Assembly: GCA_002189035.1 (NCBI GenBank)
Contig: CM007991.1
Span: 186,001-250,000, forward strand
Source: Utricularia gibba
Lineage: Eukaryota > Streptophyta > Magnoliopsida > Lamiales > Lentibulariaceae
DNA: 64,000 bases
Direction of reading: 5' to 3'
Under the pieces are notes generated by a model. It was not told where the DNA came from. It did not search any database and saw nothing but the letters and a program-made list of their open reading frames with translations. The position numbers and the translations under genes are program-made. This document shows, one piece after another, positions 26,003 through 38,036 of the stretch (its first letter is position 1; every line of letters starts with the position of its first letter).

Positions 26003-26678
26003 GTGTCTTGAATTCTTGTGTGGGCAACAGCAGACATAAAAAATAATCAGCACAAATTTGATCAAATAAACAACAACAGCACATATTTGATCTACCCACT
26101 ATTTATAAAAGTTAGGAAACACAATACGCGCGTTTCCCTAAATCCTGATCCCTTTCCCTACCTCATTCCTTAGCAAATCATGGGACTTATCTTTCAGAAA
26201 ATACAAAAAAAAAAGGCGTCGACAATGCCTTGGCTTGCACTATCGCATAATATGATAATAAATGAATAAAAAAACCCTATTCATTTCACTCTGTAGAAGA
26301 ACAGGCGAATCATTGCACAAATTGCAGTGCATAAAAGGAATTCGCGCACACAGGAAAAAAATTCACTAGAATTGAGAGAAAATTAAACCATGACGCTGGT
26401 ATACCTGGGAACCGCCGGCGGCGACAACGTGTTCTCAAGAAAATGAGGGACGGAGGAACGCGAGACGACGAAGAAAATAATTGTTTTGGCCCAAAACGTT
26501 TTTAGCTAATGCCGCTTACGTAAAACTTATGGGCCTCAACGTTACCCACGGGCCCAAACCATGTTTTTAATATTTTCTTCTTTTTTTAAAATATTTTAGT
26601 GATTTTATTGCAGAGAAGTGATCCTTTCGCCTTCCAAGTTCCAACTATTCTTGTTCTGGTTTCAAGAATTTGCGGGAT
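26003..26678. promoter_or_regulatory. 5' UTR intron and bidirectional promoter
   Basis: The left part is the leader of the minus-strand gene, with a donor CCCAG|GTATAC at about 26404 and an acceptor just upstream of the ATG at 26002. From about 26490 to 26678 lies a short divergent promoter shared with the thioesterase gene. It contains TGGGCC (about 26530) and GGGCCCA (about 26551). Confidence 0.5.
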
Positions 26679-28979
26679 ATGGCGGCGAATTTTAAGTTAC
26701 TGTTGATCATTTCCATGGCCCTCATCGCGCTATTTATGTTCTCAGTAATTGCTGAATGCATCCCGTTTGTGGTATTCCATGGTAACGTTTCTGTTGCTGT
26801 TGATTACTCTGTTGTTATGTCTTGGGAAAAATGATGTCTTTTCACTTGTTCTGGATACCCATCTAAGTTTCGAACTTATTGTTTATTGGAAAAATGGTGT
26901 CTTTTCTCTATAACTACTCGTGGCTGATCCTCCTCTCCTTGGCTGTATTATTTTATAAAAGATGCTTTGCAATTTGCAAATAATGGTTTTTACGGCTTTT
27001 AATTTATCTTCAACGTAATGTTACAGGAATTGCAGATAAGTGCAAGAGTGGTCCAGTGACACAGTTCACCAATCTGTTAAGTAATTGGTCTGGTTCAGCA
27101 GGGTACTGCATGTATGTGTTTGCCTCTATGATTGTTTGATGATCAAATTTCATAAACTAGTCTCTTGTTTCTTTCCTGATGAGGATCATTTTTTTCCCAG
27201 TGAAATTGGAAATGGCGGGTGGAATTCTTGGACCATGCCATTTCCGAAGCAGGTTCTTTCATTTTGTGTTAATAATGGTTGTTTCTCAGATGGCAGACTG
27301 AAATATCGGAACTTAACACAATTTTTGGTGTGGGCAGACAGCCATTGCCTGTGAGAAGGTATCTTTGTGGTTGCTTTCTCGTTACATACTTGAACTGTAT
27401 AAATATTAAGTTGTAAAAGCTTGTTACTTGAGAATTTGAACCCATCTTGCAGGTGAAGAGGATGAGTGAACTCAAGGATGGCTACAATATAATTGGTCTC
27501 TCCCAGGTGAAAATTGATTTCCTGGTCCAGTCTGTGAGCTTTTTTTTTTTTTTCTCTCTCTCTCTCCTAACTCAGCAGTATATTTGTTCTTTCCTCATGG
27601 AAAGTTTCATTTGATGTTTGGAAATATGTTACGAATCCTTTCAGGGTAATTTTGTCGGACGAGGAATTGTTGAGTTATGTGATGATGCACCTCCGGTAAG
27701 TATTAAAATATGCAAGTTAGTGAACATCCTTTGACAAGAAGCGTATTCTTGTATCTCAATGGAAAAAGTCATTGTTTGAAAATAATTCAGTTTCAGCTAC
27801 TAAATTCGCCACGAGTGTGCTAAAGTTAGAATTCGAATCACTTCCAAACATATCCAAATTTCATTCAATTCATGCATCCTTAGCCTTTCCTTCATCACAG
27901 GTGAGAAATTTCATCTCCCTTGCCGGACCTCATGCTGGCATAGCGTCTGTTCCACTCTGCAAAGTGAGTGTTAAATATAAATCTACAGTTCGAGATCTGA
28001 ATACTGTTTTTGAAAGTGAGTTTCTCTTGCCAGTCCGCAGCCGTGTGTGTCCTCGTGGACTACTTGGTTGATTTAGCCGTGTACTCCGCTTATGTTCAGG
28101 TTGAACTTCAACCTACGTACTTGTAGTTCACTGAATGAGATCTATAAGTTTTTTTTTTCATTAATATGGGAAACTGCATATGAATTGTGTTAGCTTCCAT
28201 GGTATTCAAAAAAGTGAAATATTTTCAAACTTTAAATCTATGACCCCTTGATTCCAGGAGCATTTAGCACCTGCTGGTTATGTCAAAATACCTACAGTAA
28301 GTAAAATTTTCCATGCAAATATTGGTCCATTCCACTTCCTGCATTATCATCTGGCTCTTCCCCGTGCTCATGTGTTAGGATATGAAAGGTTATAAAAAAG
28401 GATGCAGATTCCTTCCCATGATCAACAATGAAGAATACAAGAACATTACTTACAAGCAGAGATTTTCAAGTTTGGACAACTTAGTGCTCATCAAGGTTCC
28501 ATCTCATTACTTGGCTTTGGTATTTTTCGCTGCATAATCCAAGTTCTTGAATTCTTGGGAACACGTGAAGTTCGAGCAAGACGATGTCCTTGTGCCGAGA
28601 GACACCTCCTGGTTCGGCTACTTCCCAGATGGCTCATGGGACGGGATCCAGCCCCCACAGGAGGTGAGTGCATCTCTGCACATACATATAACTACATGCA
28701 GTGCTATCTGTTAGCAATCTTGGTCCATATGTCTTTTTAAATTTGCAGACGAAACTGTACAAGGAGGATTGGATCGGTTTGAAGGCACTTGATGAAGTAG
28801 GGAAGGTGAAGTTTGTAAATGTCTCTGGAGGTCATCTTGAGATCTCCTATGGTGACATGAAGCAACACATCCTTCCATACCTATTTGACAATCGAAGTCG
28901 ACTGTCCGGAGAGCAGCCGTCTGAGTTGCATTTTTCGGGGCCGGAAATGAAGAAGACAATCAATTTGTATTCTTTATAA
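26679..28979 (+). CDS. Palmitoyl-protein thioesterase 1-like alpha/beta hydrolase
   Basis: Twelve exons: 26679-26781, 27027-27111, 27201-27252, 27338-27358, 27453-27506, 27645-27695, 27901-27963, 28034-28099, 28258-28296, 28379-28495, 28571-28663 and 28749-28979, all in phase; 324 residues. PPT1 removes palmitate from cysteines of proteins, usually in the lysosome or vacuole lumen. A hydrophobic signal peptide covers about residues 6-25. The nucleophile elbow is GLSQG, with Ser104 split from Gly106 by an intron. An acidic residue in DDVLVP (221-222) and His277 in GGHLEI complete a plausible triad. The block DTSWFGYFPDG then QETKLYKEDWIGLK is diagnostic of the family. Exon 4 is a 21-base microexon encoding TAIACEK. 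The Arabidopsis counterpart is remembered near At3g60340. Confidence 0.93.
27540..27567. repeat. Poly-T/(CT)n tract in a thioesterase intron
   Basis: A run of T followed by CT dinucleotides lies inside the intron between exons 5 and 6 of the thioesterase gene. It is a simple-sequence tract and its length may be unreliable. Confidence 0.85.
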
Positions 28980-29228
28980 GGATGCTAATAACTGTACATT
29001 TTAAGACCCAAAGCCATATCCATGATTTCAATATCTTCAGAGGTCAAACGAGTATTAGAAACACTAGATTTAATGTCGGAAGTAGTACATATTTTGTACA
29101 GGAAAGATGCTAGTACTACTACATTTCAGACTGCACAACACGACCCAGAAATGTGTCTTCTTCCACTACAAAAGTTCTTCCATACACCAAATCCAAGTGC
29201 TGGCAGAATTGTGCTACTCAATCAGCAT

Positions 29229-32200
29229 TTACATAGTTTTTGAGACTGTAGAGGATTCATTGTTATGTTTCTCCAAGTTCCTGAGTACAATGCGAGCGAA
29301 GATCTTGACTTCTATGGGGCCACTGGTAGCTGCTGCTGCCGACCGGAGAACCCGCGAGGCTCCAGCATTTTGCAGAAGCCGGACATGTAGAGCAGTGTGA
29401 CGGCCACCAGGGATCGTAAACTGGTCTCAGAGATGAAAAGGGTAGGCAATGAGGATGCATTGGATGTGTTCTCTAAGACAGATAATATGTGGTACCTGAA
29501 GAAGTGCAAATGCAGCACACCCCTTGAGTACAACAGATGGGTTCCGTAGCATTGTGATGAATCTCCCGATCTCCGCTCCACTGGGTACAGAAAATGAACA
29601 CGGTTAATTGGTGATACACAATCAAAATCCTACATGAGCACCTTGCTTCTAGCTTTCATTCTTTCCACAGTTAGTGAAGATAGCGTAGGGGGAGATGGGG
29701 TAGAAGACAACCTGCATCGAAGATGCCCGGCTTCATGAATACGAGCAGATTCCATTACTTGTCCTAGTGCTGCCGGAGCTGATGATGCAGCCGCAGCAGC
29801 AAATGCTTGAGGATCAGAAAATGTCATCATAAAGGCTTCGATATGCCTTAGAGCCATACTTCTCAGGCTATCCAAGTTTATGTTCTTGTTGTCAGTTGAT
29901 GTAGCTATGAGAGTGATCTCTTCCATTCTGCAAACAATGGAAAATACACTTGTCTTCTTTGAAGTTTCAAGAGATTTACAAAAGAAACCAAAGATATTGT
30001 TTAAGCATAGAAATTACACTGCACACCTTCCATCAAACATGTAAGCGAGTGCCAATGCAGACATGAAGCGTGCCATCTTTGACACAGATGAAGAGCAAAG
30101 ATGAACAAGTGCAGAAACACCACCTTCCTCAACTATACGAAGAGCATTTCCAGGGTTGAAAGCAAGGTTCCAAAGCGCCCCAGCAGCTGTCTCATGCACA
30201 TCCTGAAAGTTGGTGCATTTATCAGACACCGGAAATGCTAGGGGAGAATGCCAATGGTGAGAAGCTTTCTCATGCATTAATCTCCAAAACACTAATGAGC
30301 TGCTCTATCTTTTGCAGACACTAAAAATGGGAAGCATGTGAAAATGGATGAACGAACTTCAATTAGCTTACCTCAACTGTGGATCTTGCTAATGTTATTA
30401 GTGGTGGCACACCTCCTGCTTGCCCGATGGCAATGCTGTCATAAAACATGCATGTAAATATGAACACGAGGTGCATTTTAAGTCGGAAACATAATCAAAA
30501 CCAAAAGGAACAAAACAATGAAGGTAACAATCTTACTCATACCTATTCGCTTCTGAAACAGACAGTCCCCAAAGAGCTCCTGCGGCCCTTTCTTGCAGAC
30601 CAGATGATGCACTCAAGCATGACTGGGCAAGAGCAACCTAAAGGAGCAATTTGTGTGAAATTCAAAATTTTTCTGGGCATTCGAATTTTCTTAAGCCTTT
30701 AGTTGGGAAAACTTGACAAAGAAAGATGCAATACACTGAAAAGAAGTGTTCATACCAGAGCCTCAACTCCACCAGATGCTGCAATGGTTTCCCGGTTCCT
30801 ATCATCAAAGGACAAATTCCATAATGCACCTGCAGCTTCTTGCCTGGTCATGGGAGATCATGTGAAAAACATTGAGCATATCATCTGGCACATAATACAA
30901 ACAATTGAAATGTGAGGCATGTATTACTTCACTCCATCATGAGGGGAGTTCGTAAGTTGCACAAGAGCTACAAGGGCTCCTTCCTCTTGCCCTACAACAG
31001 CATTGTTGTTATTGCTTTCTCCATGAGCGGTCAAATTTGCCAGTGCACGAGCTGCCTGAAGAACAGAATCAAACATCAAAGGTTCTAGTTAGAAAAATAA
31101 ACCATCATCACGGTGTATGTAAATGAACATGAGATATTCAGTGATTCACATTCCATGTATAAAAGTTCACCTGCTCTTGCACACCTTCAACCTTGCAATT
31201 CAGAGCTAATGTAACGAGTGCACACACACCCCCAATAGTAGCAATTTCTGTGCTGCACTTATCGTCAGCAGCCAAGTTGGCCAATGCACCAGCTGCACGT
31301 TCCTGAAAACAATTTTAACTATATCCTTGAGAGTGTAAAAACCATGAGTTTTGAAATCCAGCATACTATACACCACTAATGTGGAAAAATAAGAAGTGCA
31401 TAGTGATGAGAGTGGATTGTCCTGTGATAACAACGGGAAATGTGGTCCAAAGCAGAAGATTTGAATCCCACTAAGTCTATAGTATGAATGAATACATACT
31501 GAATGCGAAAAAAATAAGGTCATCGAGAGTAACTAACCAACACTCCTTCACCGCCTCCAGACATTGACCATTTATGGATTATCTCCACTAATGCTTTAAC
31601 ACCACCAGCTTCCGCAATGGCACCCTAGAAAGGGATGTCAGGATCAAACTCAGCCATTTCAAACTCTCCAGGGGAAAATGAAATGTCCGGAAAAAATGGA
31701 AAAAATTGAAAAAAAAAAAAAACCTTGTGGTCTTCACCAACAGAGAGATTCCATAGTCTCCAGCTGCCTCTTCAGCGACCAATCTGTTAACAGACTTGGA
31801 AAGATTTACAAGAATGTAAATACCTCCTTCCTCAGCCACCTTCTTCGCAACATTGGCATTGACTGATAAGTTTGCTATTGCCTAGTAGAAAAAAAAAGGC
31901 ATCAATATGAGATGAACAGGAAATCCAAAAAAAAAAAATTAGAGTAAGTTTTTTTTTTTTTATCTGTAGAATTGCAGACATGATTGTTGTTACAACAGTA
32001 TTCAATATTTACATGAAATTGTTGCAGGGTAGTTGCCTTTTAAAAACAAATCAAGATGACTTGCCTTGGCAGCCTCTGACTGAAGCCCCTCCCGCCATGT
32101 CTGTGCAAGGTTAAGTAGAAGGCGTATACCACCATGCCGCATCACAGCTTCAGCTCTTCCGGTGTCAATGCTAGCATTTTCATCGTCAATTACAACAAAT

Positions 32201-33402
32201 GTTGCAAGAGCAGTGGCTGCTCTTTCTTGAACTTCCTCCTGGCCACTCTGCATGAAACTAAGCAACAGAATTGTGCCCTGACAGAGCCAAAATTTATCCA
32301 GACCAGGAGGATTACTCTCAGAAATGCGAAGAAGTGAGCTGCAGATTATCCATTCCAGCCAATCCAGAATTTCATTGGCTGCAACATCCTGCATTTTCGA
32401 ACTACGTGGCTCTAAGAAAATGTTCCCTCCACCATCAGTAGTATTTGCAAAGAGGCTAATGACTCCCTGCAGAATATCAGTGAAGACAGCCAGCAGAACT
32501 TTACCCTTGTGATTTTTATTGGAGACAAAGCTAGCATCCTCCTCAAGTAAAGGGCAATTCAAGGCACATAAAACCTTAAGAGATGGCGAGGATGCAAATA
32601 CTCTGGAGACAACAATGGGGGTTATATCGGTTTTAGAAACATCCAGCCCTATCAGGTGTGGAAGCTTGCTCCATGGATTCACTATTAAATTCCACTTGAT
32701 ATTTGTTGTCCCTGCAACTGAGAGGAAGCGAAGTGATGAAAGATCCCCGAGAGATGTTCCATCAATCATGCGGCAGTCAATAAGTCCAAGGTCTTCCAGG
32801 GATAGACAATTCTTTGCCAACGCATTGATTGCACTAGAATTCACCTCATGAATCCCTGAAAGCCTTAGTTTCTGAAGTTTAGGACAACATATAGCAATCA
32901 CTTTGATAGCATCACTGCTGATCTTCTCACAAAAATCTGGACCAATAACAAGGCATTCTAGCGCTTCATGCCGTGCCACAAGCATAGAGAGTGTAGCATC
33001 ATTCATTTTCCTGCAACCATCACCACTCAGCTCACGTAAATCAGTAGCTCGAAGCCTTATAATAGATTCAACCGATTCTGGCCCACGAAACCTAAGCTTT
33101 TTAAGATTCTTGCACTGTGAAGCAAGCCCTGCAAATGCTGCATCATTGCACCTGTGTGAGCGGAGATCCAGCACTCGCCACAGACATGGAGATTTTCCCA
33201 AAGCTCTCCATGTACGGCAGGTAGAGGACAAACTAGCTCGGTCACGGTAACTTAGACATGAAAATATATGAATGACTGTATCATCAGGTAAAGCTGTCCA
33301 ATCGACAACATCTTTCTCATCATAACCCAAATTCTCACTGATGCTATGAAAATCTTCATTTTGTTTGCCTCTCGAAACTCTTCTCCGCACTCTCCTACTC
33401 AT
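29229..33402 (-). CDS. ARABIDILLO: ARABIDILLO F-box/armadillo-repeat protein, with an apparent 1-base frameshift
   Basis: Twelve exons on the minus strand: 32065-33402, 31724-31881, 31538-31624, 31171-31302, 30928-31055, 30756-30843, 30543-30637, 30372-30435, 30027-30202, 29712-29927, 29496-29580 and 29229-29420; about 919 residues. ARABIDILLO proteins promote lateral root branching in Arabidopsis and probably act in SCF ubiquitin ligases. A basic N-terminal signal RRVRRRVSRGK precedes the F-box (WTALPDDTVIHIFSCLSYRD) and leucine-rich repeats. About nine armadillo repeats then recur as AAGALWNL-type helices. Exon 1 ends AAG|GCAAGT, a GC donor required by phase. Exon 2 is 158 bases where 159 are needed. 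One base, probably G, is missing at about 31757-31760 inside the AAGGLWNLSVGEDHKG repeat. The remembered homologues are At2g44900 and At3g60350. Confidence 0.9.
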
Positions 33403-34429
33403 GATGAATCAGTTTATCAAGTCGACAAATTGAGAAAGGCAGTCACTATCATAAACTTTTCGAGGAAACAGCGGTTCCACAGTTTAGGTAGCAACTGACT
33501 AAAGCTCGACCCTTATGAACGCCGATCATCGGAAATAGCAATATCTTGAACTGATCCAACCTGATAACCAACTAACAGAAAAGGCCCTCAAAATTTAATC
33601 AACCCGGAGACTTCACCAAGATCCATAGAAATAAAGACTCCGATAGAACATCAAGGCTTCAACTTGTTTTCACGTGAACTTGCAAAAATAAGTATCAATG
33701 CAGTAGAAAAGGCAGTTCAAGATACCTTTTAACACCGCCCTTAGCTCACTAGCGACCCATGAAATGTCCTACAAGAACCCTAATCTAAACATCACAAAAC
33801 CAAGAAGCGAGGTTGGCTGAATGATCCCACAAGCAGACCCACAAATCTCAAATCACGAACCCCCGAAATTTAAGATTCTAATATACATCCATGCGTGTGT
33901 CAAAGCCCAAGTTTGTATACGCAAGTTTAGATTTTTGCAGTAAACCCCGATAGAGATACAGATTACAGGGAAGGGAATCAAGCGAAAGTTGAGGACAATA
34001 GTATGCAATAATCGGAGAGAATCAAGAGAAGTATATTAAAAACTTGGGAGAGAAATGTGGGGTAAAATCTTCAGCCACTTTCCAACCCTTACAGGAATTG
34101 AATGCTCCATTGAACGAAACTTCGCGAATTTATATTGCGTTTACATTGCACATCGTCACCCACTTTCATCGTTGAATCAGAAAGGGATCAAAAAGAAAAG
34201 CGCTTGGACTTGGGGTAGATGTTAATGTAACACCATAATTCACCTCTTACATGGGGAGACACAAAAAGGATTTATGCTTGTATACTCAATTGAAAAGATT
34301 TAAACTTTGGAAAATTTCTGTTTTGGTTGTGTTTCCATGTTGAATAATGTTATCTACCGATGACGCAATTTCAGTGACATGAATTCAATGTAAGTCACAT
34401 GCTTCTTTCCTGCTCATCATCTTTGACCT
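33403..34429. other. ARABIDILLO leader and promoter
   Basis: No coding signal. A donor-like AAAAG|GTATCTTG on the minus strand at about 33725 and a run to the ATG at 33402 suggest a 5' UTR intron of about 300 bases for ARABIDILLO. The rest is promoter, plus the 3' UTR of the FKBP20-2 gene on the right. Confidence 0.45.
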
Positions 34430-35717
34430 CTAACCGCATACAAAATCAGAGTAGAATCCGATAGTTCTCCTCCTGCAATCCTGAATGCTCAGCAGCTCCA
34501 CATCAAAGACCTCAAATTGCCTTGAACTGAAGAACGTTGAAGGCCCTACCTGTGAATCAGCATCGGAATTCATTTAAACGGATCAGAGGCAAGTAAAAAG
34601 AGAACGTCGAGAACGATGCATGATACGAGAAAAGGGACACTCACAGGTGGCCCGAGCTCTGGTGGGATGATGATCCTCCGTCTTCCGCCAGGCTTCATGT
34701 CGCTGATCCCTTGTTCGAAACCTGAAATGTATCTTCATTTCACTTCATTAACAGGTTTCATCTTTGGCATGTCAGCACTCAACTATGAGAATGCTACCTG
34801 GGATCAATGCGTTAATACCCAACCGGACTTTTGATGGTGAACCTTGTGAATACGTACTGTCAATACGGCGACCAGACTCGTTATAGCCGATGTAATGAAA
34901 TGTCACCTAGAGGAAAAAACACAAGCTGAAAACAGTATAATCGTAGTGCCATTTTGTGCCTGGTTGTGATTTGAACTTGATGAAACATGTTTTCATGATT
35001 ATTCTCCAGCACATTTCTGGTTTATCTAGCTTCTTCCATTGATAAGTTCTCAAAAAAGTCAAAAATAGTTCTAAAAAAAAGGATGACAAGAGGAAGAGGA
35101 ACCACCTGCTGACCAGGCTTTGGACATTCACCATCACCAACTGCGATGTCCCACACTACAAGACCTGAATCACGAGTAATGTACTTGTCTGTGGCCACAA
35201 CTTTTACTGTGAAACCTGCATAAGATACAACTTAATGATCCCGTATGAACAGATCCAACGGGTAACAATATATCAAACCTTCTCTAATGAAACTGGGAAA
35301 ATCATCAGGTGCATTGTTTTCTCTCTGGATTCTCTTATTCTGCTCCAGGAGCCGTTTTTCATCATAAGGGTTTGGTTTCTTTGTTTTTCCGAAGCATGGT
35401 AGTGCAGGAGTTACGCTTGCTCCCAAAAGAAAACCAATAAGAAGTCTCCGCTTCCTCTTCTCCGTGGAGATTAATGAAACTTCAGCTTGTTCACTAGTCA
35501 TGTAAGATGAGGGTAAGCAAAACTCCCAGGCAGGGGTAAAACTAGATTCAATGTAATAAGACACTCTATCAACTTAAGGAATCCATCATTACCTGAACCC
35601 CTGCAACTTACAGATTAACAAAGGATCAACTGTGGGTCTCCTCCGGAAAGAGGATGATCCATGTGATACATCGGATAAAAGAGCAATGCCTAAATGTTTC
35701 CATTCACGAAGTTCCAT
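34430..35717 (-). CDS. FKBP20-2: Chloroplast FKBP-type peptidyl-prolyl isomerase FKBP20-2
   Basis: Six exons on the minus strand: 35593-35717, 35279-35493, 35106-35215, 34798-34906, 34645-34721 and 34430-34549; 251 residues. FKBP20-2 is a thylakoid-lumen immunophilin linked in Arabidopsis to photosystem II supercomplex assembly. The N-terminus carries a bipartite-looking targeting region ending in a hydrophobic stretch LLIGFLLGASVTPALPCFGK. The conserved NPYDEKRLLEQNKRIQRENN linker and a single FKBP domain follow (QQVTFHYIGYNESGRRIDST, NALIPGFEQGISDMKPGGRR and ELGPPVGPSTFFSSRQFEVF). The C-terminus, VELLSIQDC...FYSDFVC, keeps the cysteines remembered from Arabidopsis At3g60370. An upstream exon starting at ATG 36337 could splice in frame to add six residues, so the true start is not certain. 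Confidence 0.92.
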
Positions 35718-36662
35718 CACTTAAAGAGTTACAAATGGTAGTAGTTCCTCTCAAAAAAATCCAGTGAGAGTAAGAAAGTGGAGACAACTTTATCATAAAG
35801 GGACGATTCGTTCTCCAAAGATGGAGAGAGTGAGGGTTTGTATTAAATTCAAGAAAGTCTCAGTAGAACAGGTTGTTCCAAAGGAAAAAAGAATGCATTT
35901 GCAACTAACATTTTATGCAATAAAACAAGCTCCTCCATTTGGCATCAATAACTGTGCGAAAAATTTGGAGAGTTGGGGAGAATGAAGCAACTCTCACGAC
36001 AAGTGAAGTGAACACCTGCTCAAGGATTACAATGGGGAATGGGGACCAAGTTCGTTTTTTGGACAGTCATAGCTTCTGAACAAGAAATATTCACATGCAA
36101 GCTCAAGGGCAATTCAAAAACATTAAAATACATGACTAATATCCCGCTCTTCCAATAGTTCTTGTGAAGATACCACCGACCCAAAACATTCCATCGATTG
36201 AAGACTCATCCCGGTGCTTACAGTGATCAACCATTTAAAGGTAATTTCTAAAATATCAAGCCCAAAGAGTTTAAATTCCAAAACGATAAGCATTAATCCA
36301 CATGCGGTAAGTGACACTTACGGGAGAAAGAACCCATCGTGGAAAAATGAGGCAAATACTGAAGCAAAAACATAGCTTTTCCTTGAGATCTTTCACAGCA
36401 TAATTTGCACTCAATTTTTCCGATTTGCGTCTTCTACCTCTTCCAGGTTGCTGAGAGCCTCAATTCAACCCCTTCTGTTTATCTTACAGATAAGCACAAA
36501 ATACCGAAACTACCCCTTGCGTTTCTTTGAATTCTATAGAAGCTTACCCCTCTGTTGCATTTTTCCATAACTATTCATTATATTCCTATCATTTCATTTC
36601 ATATGCAAATTCCAATTTACGACAAACATATAAATAAAAATGATTTCTTGGCAGGAAAAAAT
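35718..36662. other. FKBP20-2 upstream region, possible extra 5' exon
   Basis: Mostly non-coding. A minus-strand ATG at 36337 opens 16 bases ending in a strong donor (CCC|GTAAGTG at 36322-36321). These could join in frame to an AG just upstream of 35717. The right end (36400-36660) should hold the 3' UTR of the DUF761 gene. No repeat seen. Confidence 0.35.
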
Positions 36663-38036
36663 TTAAGCTTTGGAAGTTGAGGTAAATTGCTCTGGTTTCT
36701 CTACCAGGAACTTCTTCTTCCTTGTAATGATCGAGGAGTCTTTTGAATGCCTCCTGATCTGTCTCCTGAATTTGGCTATGAATTCCCCTGCTTTTCTATC
36801 AACTTCTGCATCGCTGAAAATTTCCGTTATTTCTTTCCTTTCCTTATATTTCGCTCTCTGCTCATTCCGTTCTTCTGCAAACTCTGTCTGATCTTCTCTA
36901 CCGGAGTGTTGCAGTCCGGGAGTCGAAATGGGGCGCTCTGCAACTTGCAGATTCGATGATCCTCCTCGTTTTCCTACTATTCTCCACGGCAGTTTCCGAT
37001 CTTCCCAATTTTTCTGAGAAGAGACTTCCTTGATGTGCTTTCTTGCCCTAAGGGAACTCATTTGTTTTGGAGCTTCAGAGCTGAATGAGGATAATACAGA
37101 CTCGGAATCGGATTCAGATTCAGATTCTGGTTTTGATTCCAAATCTGAATAATCGTTTCTAGATGGGGGTCTATAACCAGAGAACACGATCTTCCTCTGA
37201 AAGTTCCCACCTTTGGAGCTTCTCAATTCGGGGGAGCTGCAAAATGAAGTCGAATCCAAAAGATCAAACTCGTACTCTCCAACAGATCGATGACGAAGAT
37301 GAGGCCGTGCCGGTGTCGAGGTTTCGACTGCCCCCTCAAACTTCCAACCCAAGTTCTTGGCAACAATGCCTTCATTACCATCGTCTAGTTTAAAAAAAGC
37401 ATCAGGTTTGGAACTCCATTTCCCACTGAAATCGAGTTCCCTTTCACCCACAATATTCGACTTTAGGCTCCGAACAGGCAAATTCAATGGCTCAAAATCT
37501 GATGTTTCACTAAGAAGACACTTAGCATCAGAAACAACCACCAACGATTCACCTCTCAGTGACTGCAGACGCCATTCTTTTCTCCACTTTGTCTCATCAA
37601 ATTCATTCGATTCACTGGATCTACTATTTTTATTCTGAGTGCATTCATCTCCCACCAGAAACTCTTCTTTTTCAATCCCATCATCCTCAAAAAAACCCCC
37701 AAATCCAAATTCAAAAAAAGGATATAAATAAGAACTCCCAGTAAAGTAGGAATCAAACTCATCCTTACCACAGCTCATCTTCGTAGTTTTCGTACTGAAA
37801 ACTCCGTAAGCGGCCGCGATTCCAACGATCGCGAGATGAAATACCTCCCAGAAATCACTGAATACACTTCTAGGGCCTTGGGATTGGAAGGGGAAAAAGA
37901 GAATCACAATCACAAGGGCGAGAACGATGAAGACTTTGCATAGAAACTCGTTTTGAAGAAGAATTGCTCGTGCCTTTACAGGTCTTCGAGGGCCGCTGGG
38001 GTACCTGGAGATTTCCGATGGCAAACACGATCCCAT
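36663..38036 (-). CDS. DUF761-containing membrane-associated protein
   Basis: Single exon, 457 residues from Met 38036. An in-frame ATG at 38096 would add 20 residues and is less likely, because the MGSCLPSEIS start gives a more typical N-terminus. Two hydrophobic segments follow: FLCKVFIVLALVIVILFFPF and VFHLAIVGIAAAYGVFS. A long Ser/Glu/Asp-rich disordered region comes next, including an (SE)n run. At the end is the DUF761 helix DAEVDRKAGEFIAKFRRQIR. DUF761 proteins are plant-specific and their function is unknown; some are called cotton fibre-expressed proteins. It is head to head with DUO1, with 737 bases between start codons. A remembered homologue is At3g60380. Confidence 0.85.
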   Translation of the reverse strand: MGSCLPSEISRYPSGPRRPVKARAILLQNEFLCKVFIVLALVIVILFFPFQSQGPRSVFSDFWEVFHLAIVGIAAAYGVFSTKTTKMSCGKDEFDSYFTGSSYLYPFFEFGFGGFFEDDGIEKEEFLVGDECTQNKNSRSSESNEFDETKWRKEWRLQSLRGESLVVVSDAKCLLSETSDFEPLNLPVRSLKSNIVGERELDFSGKWSSKPDAFFKLDDGNEGIVAKNLGWKFEGAVETSTPARPHLRHRSVGEYEFDLLDSTSFCSSPELRSSKGGNFQRKIVFSGYRPPSRNDYSDLESKPESESESDSESVLSSFSSEAPKQMSSLRARKHIKEVSSQKNWEDRKLPWRIVGKRGGSSNLQVAERPISTPGLQHSGREDQTEFAEERNEQRAKYKERKEITEIFSDAEVDRKAGEFIAKFRRQIRRHSKDSSIITRKKKFLVEKPEQFTSTSKA

